Below, in pieces: positions 47,660-57,489 of a stretch of 64,000 bases of DNA. How positions within the stretch are numbered: position 1 is the stretch's first letter; each line of letters starts with the position of its first letter. The DNA lies in NCBI GenBank assembly GCA_958298945.1, contig OY282610.1, positions 31,446,167-31,510,166 of the forward strand, written 5' to 3'. This DNA comes from Atherix ibis (lineage: Eukaryota > Arthropoda > Insecta > Diptera > Athericidae). A program made the position numbers and the translations under genes. The notes under the pieces are model-generated. The model saw only the letters and a list, made by a program, of their open reading frames with translations. It made no database searches and was not told the origin of the DNA.

Positions 47660-48745
47660 ATCATGAAGTGGTACTAAACACCCATCGGCATTTCTCCAAC
47701 TAGTAGAAGTTAGATTTCTCTAGGTCTCCTATGAGTGTTTTCGGCGAGGGCAAAATACACGACAAATTCTCTCCCAAGTGCATTATGATGATAGGAAAAA
47801 ATGGAGTGAAATTTTTAATAGCGGTAAATTCACGAACATAAAAGGGTGCATCAACAATTTTACGGAAGGTCTTGGATTGTAAGGGCTGGACGCCGATAGG
47901 AATTGGAACGTTTCGTTGAACCCTAAAATTCCGTAAGTCCAAATAGGTTTTATAATTGTTAGTTTCGAGCGTTTGTCCAGTAGTTTAAAAAGTTGTTGGT
48001 AACGTCTAATGGCTTCAACTTTTTTAGTCTAGTATGAGGGTTCCATGTTAATCTGTTGTCCAGGTAAACTTCTATTAAGATATTAAGGTGTAGGCTTTTC
48101 TTGACAAAGTGTGAAAGTCATGTGAGCACTCTTCTGTTCATTTAACCTCACTCTCCATCTCTAAAGCTAGGATTGAAGGTTGTGTATATGGAATTGTAAA
48201 TTGTTGGAAGCTATGTCAGAATTTGTATGGATAGGATGTATGGTCGTATCATGTGCATAGGTAGCAATGATAGTATTAGGATTAAATGGGATGTAATAGA
48301 TATAAATATTGAATAAAATGGGACCAAGAATACTACCTTGTTGGACTCCTGCTAGAATAGGATATATTTCCGAGGATTCTGAGTTAATTATAACTGGAAA
48401 ATGACGTTAGGAGTGATATGAACTTATGATATGGTAGTATAGTGAAGGAAGAAAGCTCTTGAGGTTTTAGAGGAGTCCATGATCAAAAGCTCCTAAGCTT
48501 CTGGAAATACTCCTGGGCAATACTCTTTCCTCTCAAGAGTGGATGCAATGTAATCAAAAATGCGATGGCATTGCTGGATTGTGGAGTGTCCAGATCGAAA
48601 GCCAAATTGGATGATCAGGAGTATTTTTTTCGGTAACGTGGACTGGATAGAGTCGTTTTAATAGAAGTTTTTCAAAAATCTTATCAAGAATTGGTAAGAG
48701 GCTGATAGATCTATAGCAGAAAGGAGAGAATCATTATAATGACAG
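47660..48745 (-). mobile_element. Jockey-clade LINE fragment
   Basis: The minus strand encodes, from the right, SISLLPILDKIFEKLLLKR (about 48655-48730, the fingers motif of Jockey reverse transcriptases), AGVQQGSILGPILFNIYI (about 48305-48360, normally GVPQG), ATYAHDTT (about 48243-48270; the catalytic YADD has become YAHD), and further left the C-terminal block with FRVQRNVPIPIGVQPLQSK, then KIVDAPFYVRE. The left edge is near the 3' end. Stops, indels and the damaged YADD show it is dead. It serves as an unoccupied reference for the site where mariner A landed in the 15.4-17.4 kb copy. Confidence 0.88.
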
Positions 48746-50120
48746 AAAATTTCCAGAGTAAAGGAAAATTGGTTGAGTACAGAATACCATAGAAGATGTA
48801 TGTAATTAAATTATTTTTATTTTAAAAAAAGAAGAAAAAAAATCTGACGGAATTTTTTCTCTTCTTGGAATATTCAAATTTTCCGAATATTTGTATTTTT
48901 TCAACAAATTTTTAACAATTCATTTAGAAATACTTTTTGAGCATTTTGAACTTAAATATAATTTTATGCGGGTTTTTTCTGTTATTGCAAAAAAACAAAA
49001 TATTTTCAGTTTTAGAAGTGGAAAAGTATTTCTGTTATTACAAAAAAAAAAAATCATTTTCTCACACATCAATAAACATCACTTTCCTCTAGGAAATATT
49101 TTGTCTTTAATGTAAACAAATTTAGAAATTACCATATTTTCATGAACGATTTTATTTTGTTTACTAGCCATGTGGTCAATATCAATACTTATAAAAGTTC
49201 TCATAACATTTTTTGTGTTCATTTACAAATAACTTTATTTACTTCATATTCATGACTAGATTCAATAGTAAATATTTTAATACTAAGAAAATTATTTTAT
49301 AAAATAGTATAAAATATTGAATGTTAAAAACATGAAATAATCGGTCTTTTAATATCATATATTTTAATTATAATACTAGAAGTTTTCTTCAACTTATATA
49401 TATAAATTAATTTATAATAAACTGATGGTTTTTTTTAGGTCATATCTTTTATATGATAGATGGAATATTTTTCATAACTTTTTATATAACTTTCTCCGAA
49501 AATAAATTGTTTTCAGGTTCGAGACGATTTTACATGTACACGTATATGTATACTCGTAATGTTTTTAATTATTGGTGTGAACTAAGGAAATTCTATAACA
49601 CTCCATTATATCATGATATATTTTATACTATGAACTGTCAGTTTTGTTAGTACGAGTATTTCTCCAGAGTTTACCCTCATTTCATATTAATCTAATAATG
49701 TAATTAATATGGTATACACCGTTCCAGATTTATTTTCATATGCTTTATTTCAATTTCTATTAGCAATATCCAATCAATTTGTGAAATTTTTATAGATAAA
49801 ATGTATTTTAGTTCGTCAGTCATTTTGGTATCAATTTATTCAATAATACATGTTCGTATTTTAATATATATTACTTTTCTATAATGCATTAGTCAAGTTC
49901 ATTAACGTTCTTTGTTTTATTTTTTGAACATAGAACAAAGAATATTCTACTAAGTTGCTAGTCGTAACTTCAAATGCATTTTCTATTAACGTAATTCAAT
50001 TTGAAATAATTTGATTTCATGAATTGATTTTTATCTATTGAAAAATATTTTAATTAATACCAATTAAATATATTTTATTGTGACAATTTCAATAATATTC
50101 CTTTTTTAATTTTTTGTATT
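48746..50120. other. AT-rich DNA, nothing recognised
   Basis: No gene or element signature. Two copies of the octamer TACGAGTA or its complement lie at 49551 and 49651. Confidence 0.5.
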
Positions 50121-50188
50121 TACACAGTGTGTCCCAAAAATAACCGAACTTTTTGGATATAGATTAAAATACACATTATATTATTGTA

Positions 50189-51382
50189 CGAGGGTCGTTC
50201 AATAAGTCCTTAGAAAAAGATTGAAAAAAACTGTTTTAAAAAAAAAAAAAATTTTATTTTCTCAACCGTTTTTCTAAAATTTTTATACCGTCCAAAAAAC
50301 AGGATTTCGGAAGTTCTGCAAAATACTCATCCGTTTGAGCAATGACGTCCTCGTTGGAAGTGAACCGTCGTCCGCCAAGCCATTTCTTCAGATTGGGGAA
50401 AAGAAAATAATCACTCGGGGCCAAATCTGGTGAATAAGCGGGATGCTGCAACAATTCCATCCACAATTTTGGCCATGGAAACAGCACAGGTGTGCACACG
50501 CGCATTGTCCTGATGCAAGAGGATTTTTTTCTTCTTCAGATGGGGGCGTTTCTCTTTGATTTCCTCGCTCAACCGTTGCAATAACGGCGCGCAATACGAT
50601 CCTGTTATTGTTTTTCATTTTTCCAAGTAGTCGATAGAAATGATGCCCTGCGAATCCCAAAAGACCGTGGCCATCACCTTGCCGGCCGATGGCACAGTTT
50701 TTGCCTTCTTCGGAGCCCGTTCACCCTTGAAAATCCACTGTGATGACTGTCTCTTCGTTTCTGGAGTGTAATAGTGTATCCAGGTTTCATCCACAGTGAC
50801 ATATCGACGAAGGAATTCGGCAGGATTGCGATGAAAGAGTGCCAACATAGCCTCAGAGTCCACTACACGATTGCGCTTATTCTCCTCTGAGAGCAAACGC
50901 GGCACCCATCTTGCCGAAATTTTTTTCACAGACAATTTTTCATGCAAAGTTGAAGCGACTGTACCTTGTGATATGCCCGTGGCCTCAACTAATTCGCACA
51001 CTTTAATTCGCCGATCGTTCAAAATCAGATCGTGGATTTTGTCGATGATTTCAGGAGTAGACACCTCAACTGGGCGTCCTGAACGATGTTCATCTTTTGT
51101 GGATGAACGGCCACGTTTAAATTCATTCACCCAATTGTAAACCGTCGCAAACATAGGTGCAGATGTGCCATGAACTGCATCCAACTCGGCTTTGATTTCT
51201 TTCGGGCTTAAGCCTTTCAAATGGAGATGTTTGATGACAGCCCTAAACTCGCTTTTTTCCATTGTTATGCACAAATAAATGTCGTTAACTTTAATCGATG
51301 ATAGAAATTGACCTACGCTATGGATCGAGCTGAAATTTTGACAGCTTTCCTGTCGATAATGCTACTTATTGAACGACCCTCG
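50189..51382 (-). mobile_element. mariner copy D, nested in element H
   Basis: The left end CGAGGGTCGTTCAATAAGTC at 50189 is complete. At the right end, reading inward from 51382, CGAGGGTCGTTCAATAAG runs directly into TAGCATTATCGACAGG, which in copy C lies about 65 bp further in. The copy has thus lost the inner part of its 5' terminal repeat and leader, between two TAAGT direct repeats. TA is duplicated at 50187-50188 and 51383-51384. Confidence 0.96.
50254..51262 (-). pseudogene. mariner transposase copy D, nearly intact but broken
   Basis: From the ATG at 51262 (MEKSEFRAVIKHLHLKGL) the frame is open through both helix-turn-helix regions, WVPRLLS and YVTVDETWIHYY (first D, with the normal E that copy C lacks) to IDYLEK. 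A TGA then replaces the glycine codon of EKGKTIT. The downstream frame contains HQDNARVHT, but an 8-bp deletion after AKIV (near 50460) shifts it. YSPDLAPSDYF and the C-terminal part are open in the frame ending at 50254. The extreme C-terminus is cut short at EKRLRK. Confidence 0.94.
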
Positions 51383-51411
51383 TATCTTTGAAAGTTATTA
51401 TTTATTCAAAA

Positions 51412-52338
51412 TAGATTCCATTAGACTCAATACAACGTTTGGAATGATCAACCAGCGCATGCATAAATTTTTTTGTGTCATTTATAGGAATGTTATTCAG
51501 CACCTCGGTTACGGCTCCTTGAATGGCTGGGATATCATCATAAAATGCTCCTTTCATCTTGGTTTTCAGTTTTGGAAATAGAAAATAGTCACATGGTGAT
51601 ATATAAGGCGAATACGGTGAGAGAAATCCTTTTTTTCATCAAAAATTCGTTCACTTTTTTGGTCTTGTGAGGTGGTGTATTATCGTGCAATAAAAACAGC
51701 TGGATATTCAGGTCTAACACGACCAATTCTTTTCCACAAACGATCTAAAATGCCTAAATAGTATTCTCCATTAAGAGTTCGACCTTCTGGAACAAATTCC
51801 TTGTGGACAATACCCTTCGAATCATAAAAAGTAATCAAAATTGTCTTGATTCGAGACTTCTGAAAACGCAATTTTTTTGAGTTTGGCTCGCCTTTGGACT
51901 TCCATTCAGCAGATTGACGCTTATTTTCAGGGTCATATTTAAAGCAACATGACTCATCACCAGTTATGATCGAATCAAAAAAGTCTGGATCGTTTTCAGC
52001 ATTTTCAACAATGTCTTTGCAATGCACCACACGAGCGATTTTTTGGTCTTCATTTAATTCATGTGGAACAAAACGCGCACAGACCTTTCTTTTACCCAAA
52101 TCTTCAGTTAAAATTCTCCAAATACTCTTTTTACTCATATTTAGTTCCTCAGCCAACATTCTCGTAGTAGTGCACGATTACTAGCTTCTGGACGTCCTTT
52201 AAATCCTCACGACCATTTCCAAAATCGTGTAAACCACGTATAAACTTGAGTACGACTCATACAATCATCAGCATAAACTTTTTTTATCAATTCGTATGTC
52301 TCAGCGAATTTTTTTTCAAGTTTAACCCAAAATTTCAT
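51412..52338 (-). pseudogene. Transposase of element H, broken
   Basis: The probable start is the ATG at 52338 (MKFWVKLEKKFAETYELIKK), an HTH-type N-terminus. Stops and a frame change follow near 52200. From 52159 it is open: EELNMSKKSIWRILTEDLGK, CARFVPHELNEDQKIARVVH, IITGDESCCFKYDPENKRQS (first D; the usual W after DES is C). Near 51690 a frame change interrupts PAVF, after which LLHDNTPPHK (second D), YSPYISPCDYFLFPKL (third D, with D to Y in the SPDL motif) and HSKRCIESNGIYFE lead to a TAA at 51412. The family is Tc1/mariner but distinct from copies A-D; the exact lineage is uncertain. Confidence 0.88.
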
Positions 52339-52525
52339 ATTTGCTCTTTCTTGTTTTGTAACATTAGCACACTTTTTCTTTTATTGATATGGCTGTCATC
52401 CGATTTACATGAATTTAGGTGCGTTTGAAAGAAGATGAATGTATCTTTTTAAAGCTGCAAATTTTTAATAGATGGCGCTGCATGTTGTAGGGTTTAAATC
52501 GGTTATTTTTGGGATACACTGTGTA

Positions 52526-53019
52526 TTATTAGCAAAAGCTATGCATAATTTTTCATCTGTTACAATTTTCTTATAAAAATTATTAACTATCATTCGCTAG
52601 AATTTTTTTAAGGTAAAATATTATAAAAATGGATTAAAATGTAATTTAGTTTATTAAGAAAATCTTTTTGCAATGAAAAATAATAGAAATGAAAAGTTGG
52701 AAAGCCTGACTAAATTTCAATAAAAATCAGTTCGAATAGATTAAATCTGAGGTGAGTTATCATAAATCTGGAAACGGTGTAGACTGTATAAAGTTTTTCT
52801 GTATCTTATATGTATGCCTGTACTATTAACAGTAAGTTTATATTTTTTATTTTAAGGCTACTTGATAAAAAAACCATTTTCATAGCAAAAATATTGCAGA
52901 GATTTTCTACTTTTCTATTTCAATATTTTCGATCACGAATAATTTTGAAAAGTCCTTTAGAAAAATTTTATGATAGTATCTTATCATGAAAAATCACGCT
53001 CTTATAACGGGTGATTTTT
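52526..53019. other. AT-rich DNA, nothing recognised
   Basis: No gene or element signature was seen. Confidence 0.5.
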
Positions 53020-54030
53020 TAAGTGTTTGGTTTTTAAACTTGCAAAAAAAAAAACATTGAAAAATTGCAAAATTGCTTTAAAAATACGCTTTAAATGAGG
53101 TCCGATTTTTATCCAGTTTTTCGAGCATCTCGGCTGGTATAGCGCTAATAACATGTGTCATGTTGTCTTCCAAGGCTGCAAGTGACGTTGATCTATCGGC
53201 ATAGACGAGTGACTTTACGTAGACCCATAAAAAATAGATCTAGGTGGCTAACTCTATCTAGGGGATCTAGGCGGCCAACTCACGGGTCCGAAACATGAGA
53301 TAAATTACTCACCGAACTCATCTCTCAATATGTCGATTGGTTCACGTGCTGTGTGGCATGTAGCACCGTCTTTTTTAAACCACATGTCGAGCAGATGCAG
53401 TTCTTGCTTTTGGGGCAAAAATAAGTTCGAAATTATCGAGTGACAGCGGGTGCCATTGAAACGGATCGATGATTTCACTCATAAACCGCGCCAAACAGTG
53501 CATTTTTTTGAGGTGCAATGAAAGTTCTTGCTTTTCCTGCGTTTGTTCATCAGACCAAATGCGACAATTTTGCTTATTCACATACTCATTCAACCAGAAA
53601 TGAGCTTCGTCGCTAAATGCAATTTTTTGTTAAAAAAACGGATTTTCCTCAAGTTATTCTAAGGCCCACTCGCCTCAAATTCAACGCTTTGGCAGGTCGT
53701 TCAATTTTAGTTCTTGCACGAGCTGTATTTCATACGCTTTCAGACGAAGATCCTTGCGTTAAATCTTCCACATAGTCGAGTAACACAATCCAAATTGCTG
53801 TTAACGGCGACGGATGGACAAATCGCGGTCTTGACCAACACTGGACGCTACTGCCACAATATTTTCCTCTGTACGCACACGGATTGGTGGTTTGATGTCC
53901 AATAGAGTAAAATTGCTGCAAAATTTTCTCAATATGGTTTTAATTGCTTGTTCAGTAAGACAATTATGACGACCATGAAATGGTCTTTTGTAACACCCCA
54001 TAAAGACGCAGTTTCACTTATCATGCATTA
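53020..54030 (-). pseudogene. DUF4817-type transposase, nearly full extent, decayed
   Basis: Reading the minus strand from the right: HNCLTEQAIKTILRKF and PPIRVRTEENIVAVASSV (HTH and linker), SIRRR, YSTMWKI, RLKAYEIQLVQELK, IAFSDEAHFWLNEYVNKQN (first D), CRIWSDEQTQE, WFKKDGATCHTAREPIDIL (second D), FISCFGPVSWPPRSP, and a C-terminal part ending near 53100. Many stops and small indels split it. GTGATTTTTTAAGTGTTTGG at about 53020 may be its 3' terminal repeat; the matching 5' end was not found and may be lost at about 54030. It is the fullest copy of this family here. Confidence 0.78.
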
Positions 54031-54720
54031 AAGGGTCGCGTAGTTACCAAACGAGGTTATACTTATAATGTAGACGTTATAATGGAGGTACTAACGTACA
54101 AGTTATATGGAAGAACAATACCACAATATATATAGCTCGTGGTAGCTCAATCTCATTTATAACGCTTATGATTTCGTTCTGCAGCTCTATTGCTATTGAC
54201 TTAACATTCCACGTAGCCGTGAATAACGAACTTTAATGGTATTCTATCCATGTCAGCCAATTCAGGTGGCATAATGATTTTTTTGTGAAAAATTTGCATC
54301 AACTGCTTATTATTCACGCATCCAATTGATAGACATCGGTTGCTGCAACTGATGTCTATGCTTTAGCCTCAGTACCAATTGAATTTTTAGTTATGACAAA
54401 ATATGTCGTTTGTTAAAATTCGCTACATGATACTGTATGAAAGGTTCAATTGCTGTACATAACGACGAATTGCGGTTGTCAGGGCTAGGGCCACACTTTC
54501 TTCCATAGCAGTAATATTTTTGGCTGAACGTTTTTGTACTAACCCTATTCTTCGTGTTACTGTACGAAACGGTTTGTTATTGTATTATATGGTATGACCG
54601 ATGATATAAACCATTTCTTACAGAACGACCATTTTCATAAAACGTTCGAATCACTTTAATCCGTTTCTCACCTGTACATGACATTTAAAAAATTTTCGCT
54701 CTTACAAACTAAATTTATGT
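54031..54720 (-). pseudogene. Second DUF4817-type transposase relic
   Basis: From 54690 leftward the minus strand reads EKRIKVIRTFYENGRSVRN, the start of the family's N-terminal HTH, then after frame changes LKIQLVLRLKHRHQLQQPMS near 54310-54380 (cf. YKIQLVQELKPNDH) and AVDANFSQK near 54285-54312, just before the expected first catalytic D, where the alignment fades. GTCGCGTAGTTACCAAACGA at 54033, at the left edge, belongs to family X rather than to this element, so the two relics on either side of it are probably separate insertions. Confidence 0.6.
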
Positions 54721-54938
54721 TAATGCAGAATTAATTTTGCTGTATATTCGTTTAATCATTATTTAAGGAATGAATCCAAAATATTCCATATTATAGCTTT
54801 GATTAATTATATTGAGATATTTTTTTTTTTAAACTATTTACAAAATAGAGAACTTTTCAATTTAAAATTATATGCATTTTATTTAAAATTAATAGTATTA
54901 TTAAATAAAATTTATATATTTTTTCTTAAACATTTCAG

Positions 54939-55014
54939 GCAATATTGATATTTTGCCAAACATCTCTAATATGGAAAATATTTTGAAAGGATTAAATTTG
55001 TATAATATGAACAG
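54939..55014 (+). CDS. Candidate internal coding exon of an unidentified host gene
   Basis: The segment is preceded by a 3' splice-site sequence (TTTTTTCTTAAACATTTCAG ending at 54938) and followed by AACAG/GTAAAT, a good 5' splice site. The 76-nt interior is closed in two frames but open in the third: 2 nt complete a codon, then 24 codons NIDILPNISNMENILKGLNL...YNMN, then AG shared with the next exon. It contains no transposon motif and no copy elsewhere in the window. I do not recognise the protein. If genuine, the plus strand hosts a gene with very long introns that contain the mobile elements. In AT-rich DNA a chance open stretch of this size between splice-like signals is possible. Confidence 0.45.
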
Positions 55015-55622
55015 GTAAATAAATTTTCTTTTAAATATGGTTAATACTATGATAAAATTAATAACTTTTTATCTTCATTAGTGATAATTTAGCAGAGAAG
55101 TGTTACCCTTTTTTAAGGTATCTAAAAACATCATTTTGGACAATGAATATGATTCTTAAAAATTGTGAAAACAATTTTTTTACTTATTTTTTTTTAAGTA
55201 AAAGTTTTTATTTAAAATTAATATATCTTAACTGTTGTATCTATTAACGAATTTCTTTATAAATAATAATTTTTTTTAAATTTAAATTTATCATTTCATT
55301 TCTTTAAAAATTATAACCTTAAACTAATATAAAGTAGGTATTCACTAGGAATATTCCTCTTTTATTACAATCGAGATACTTCACTTGTTTTTTTTATAAA
55401 ATAAGATTTTTTTTTTAAAAAAACTCCAAAAAAAATAGTCAATTTGATGGCAAAAAAAAACCACTTAAATTAACATACACTGCAGGTCAAAAATTTGCGG
55501 CCACCTCTATTTTATTGAAAATCTAAACTAAATGCACAACCAATTTTTTAATTTTATTTAAAATTTTTACCAAAGTAATAGAAAAGAGAGCTTTTAGATA
55601 ATTAATTTAAAAAAAACAGGGA
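55015..55622. other. AT-rich DNA, nothing recognised
   Basis: No signature seen. The stretch from 55482 (ACTGCAGGTCAAAAATTTGC) to 55515 is a little less AT-rich and unassigned. Confidence 0.45.
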
Positions 55623-55623
55623 G

Positions 55624-56162
55624 CCAGATCTGGGGAATACGGTAGCTGCGGCATTATTAGTGTGTTGTTTTTGGCCAAAAATTTGCGCACAAGCAACGAT
55701 GCGTGAGCAGGGGCATTATCATGGTACAAAAGCCAATTTTTGTTCGTCCACAAATCCGAGCGTTTCTGGCGGATTGCTTAGTGCAACTTGCGCATAACTT
55801 GCAGGTAATATTTCTTATTGACCGTTCTACCCTATGGCAAGAGCTCATGATGCACCAAGCCCCTGCAATAAAAGTAAGCAAAACCTTCACATTCGACCGA
55901 ACTTGGCGCGCTTTTTGGTTTTTCACACAAAATTTGATACAGATTCTTTGATCCATTTTTTGTAATAGGCAAAAATCGAAGACGAGCCAAAACACGTGCA
56001 AGCCAAGCAGCTGTCAAAAATTAACTGAACATTCAAAATGAGCGAACTTGTCGGCATAAGTGGGAGATATTAGTACCAACATAACGCCACAAAAAAATCG
56101 AAAATCGAATATACGTAACCGGGGGAAATTCAAAATTCGCGATACTTTTTGGACAGACCTCA
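55624..56162 (-). mobile_element. Element E2: truncated, internally deleted copy of E family
   Basis: The right (5') end is intact: reading inward from 56162, TGAGGTCTGTCCAAAAAGTA, flanked by TA at 56163-56164. The left side begins abruptly at CCAGATCTGGGGAATACGG, corresponding to the YSPDLA codons, so the 3' end and terminal repeat are lost. The start of the gene (MDQRICIKFCVKN, ATG at about 55956) is fused directly to KARQVRSNVKVLLT, about 500 bp further on in E1, across a T-rich microhomology near 55917. The HTH linker and the first catalytic D are therefore absent. Confidence 0.9.
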
Positions 56163-56489
56163 TACTTTGCCAATGCCCTAATATGTAAAATTTTACACTA
56201 AATTTTCTACAGCACATATAAGGTCGATGCGACTAAGGTCAGCCGATCATGGTAGCCAAAACAATTTTTTGCAAATAATCCCTATACCATTTTGAACTGT
56301 GTTTTTTTAAATTATCCCGTTGCTAAATGAACGCAGTGGCCAATAAGCCTCAACCCAGATGGTGCTGGGTTTTTTCTGTATATTTTTGTATTGCGTTTTT
56401 AAAGTATCCCTATGATGCGGATTATATATCCTGTTTCAGAGCCACAATTTTTTTTGGTACTGCTTAGAACGTAAATAATCTTTTTATTC

Positions 56490-56720
56490 CCCAATATTTG
56501 GAAGTGAGATATATCTCCCAAAATCAATTTTCCAAGATCTCCTGCTGTTCAGTTTCGATTGTTTTTAATTGTTAATTTCATTCTGAAGATCTATCTCTTC
56601 AATGCCACTGAAATCTATTTCATTTATTAGTGATAACTATAAATTGCTTTACCGATTTGGCCGTCTTTCTTGGACGCCCTGAACGCGGTAACCTACGGTA
56701 AGGCTATTTTCAATTCAGCT
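56490..56720 (-). pseudogene. Possible Tc1-like transposase relic
   Basis: On the minus strand around 56665-56700 a frame reads LPRSGRPRKTAKSVKQFI, the form of the GRPRKT linker motif between the two helix-turn-helix halves of Tc1-like (DD34E) transposases. Further left there are only faint hints. One conserved motif is not enough for certainty. Confidence 0.32.
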
Positions 56721-56999
56721 GTAATCATTATGCCCTGCAAAAGAAAAAAATTAAAAATTGTTAAAATTTCGAAAATTTATGAAACTTAATTCTATGTAAG
56801 TAGAATTTTATTTTATTTTTATACATCAAATGTAAATTCGTTTAAAGTAGTTCCCATGAGCAGATATACATCAGCGAAAGCGTAGTTTACAGTCTTAGTC
56901 GCAGTAGTAGAAGGTATCAAATGGAATCACCTCCAGCTCCTCGATTAAACTATTTTGACAAAGCCCTCAATTTGTCCACATTTTCATTAGAATTAAATT

Positions 57000-57480
57000 A
57001 ATATGTACGGCTAGAGAAGTACAGAAATCTTTATTTTTTTCTTGATAAAACCTCGTTGATGGACAGAGTCTTGTGACATGGGGCCGTTGTCATGATGTAG
57101 TAACATCAAAGTATCTGCAATGACTGACATTACACGAAAAACCCCTTTTCTGTGCTTTTCTAGGACTAGCACCAACTTTAATGTCAATCGATGATCTAAC
57201 CTCACAAGTCCCTTCAATCGTTCCATATTTTTATATAGTTTTTTATGTTTAAGGTCTTCTTGTTCGAGGCACGTCTTTCACAACTCCTCGTCGCTCCAAA
57301 ATTTGTTAATGCCTCCGAAAATCGTATGTTCTTGATAAAAAAATGTTTATTTCAGACGATACTTTCTATAAGCTAACCCAAAATTTGATCTCACGTCATT
57401 CTTCCAAATTTCGCTGTTCTTTTTTTTATATCGTCCTTTTACTGCAGGTCTTAGAGAGATTAACGGTCAGGCTATATGGA
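57000..57480 (-). pseudogene. Relic of Tc1/mariner-like family X
   Basis: The open minus-strand frame 57226-57011 reads LVRLDHRLTLKLVLVLEKHR, then KGVFRVMSVIADTLMLLHHD and NGPMSQDSVHQRGFIKKK. LLHHDNGP is the second catalytic D context (compare LLHHDNAPAH in Tc1/mariner transposases), followed by the FLAKK-like segment. It is the best-preserved frame of this family here. AAAAACCCCTTTTCTGTGCT near 57138 matches the blocks at 13335, 29039 and 38065. No terminal repeats identified. Confidence 0.58.
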
Positions 57481-57489
57481 GAGAATACC

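Larger units (their letters stand above)
50123..52523 (-). mobile_element. Tc1/mariner element H, host of nested mariner D
   Basis: The left end CACAGTGTGTCCCAAAAATA at 50123 and the right end read inward CACAGTGTATCCCAAAAATA from 52523 form inverted repeats; TA flanks at 50121-50122 and 52524-52525. Removing the nested mariner (50189-51382 plus one TA) leaves about 1.2 kb, a normal size. The nested insert lies in the 3' untranslated part, between the stop codon and the left terminal repeat. Confidence 0.93.

Noticed and set aside
53020..54720. Reading the two DUF4817-type relics as one tandem element
   Set aside because: Both contain N-terminal motifs and a piece resembling family X lies between them, so two separate insertions are more likely.
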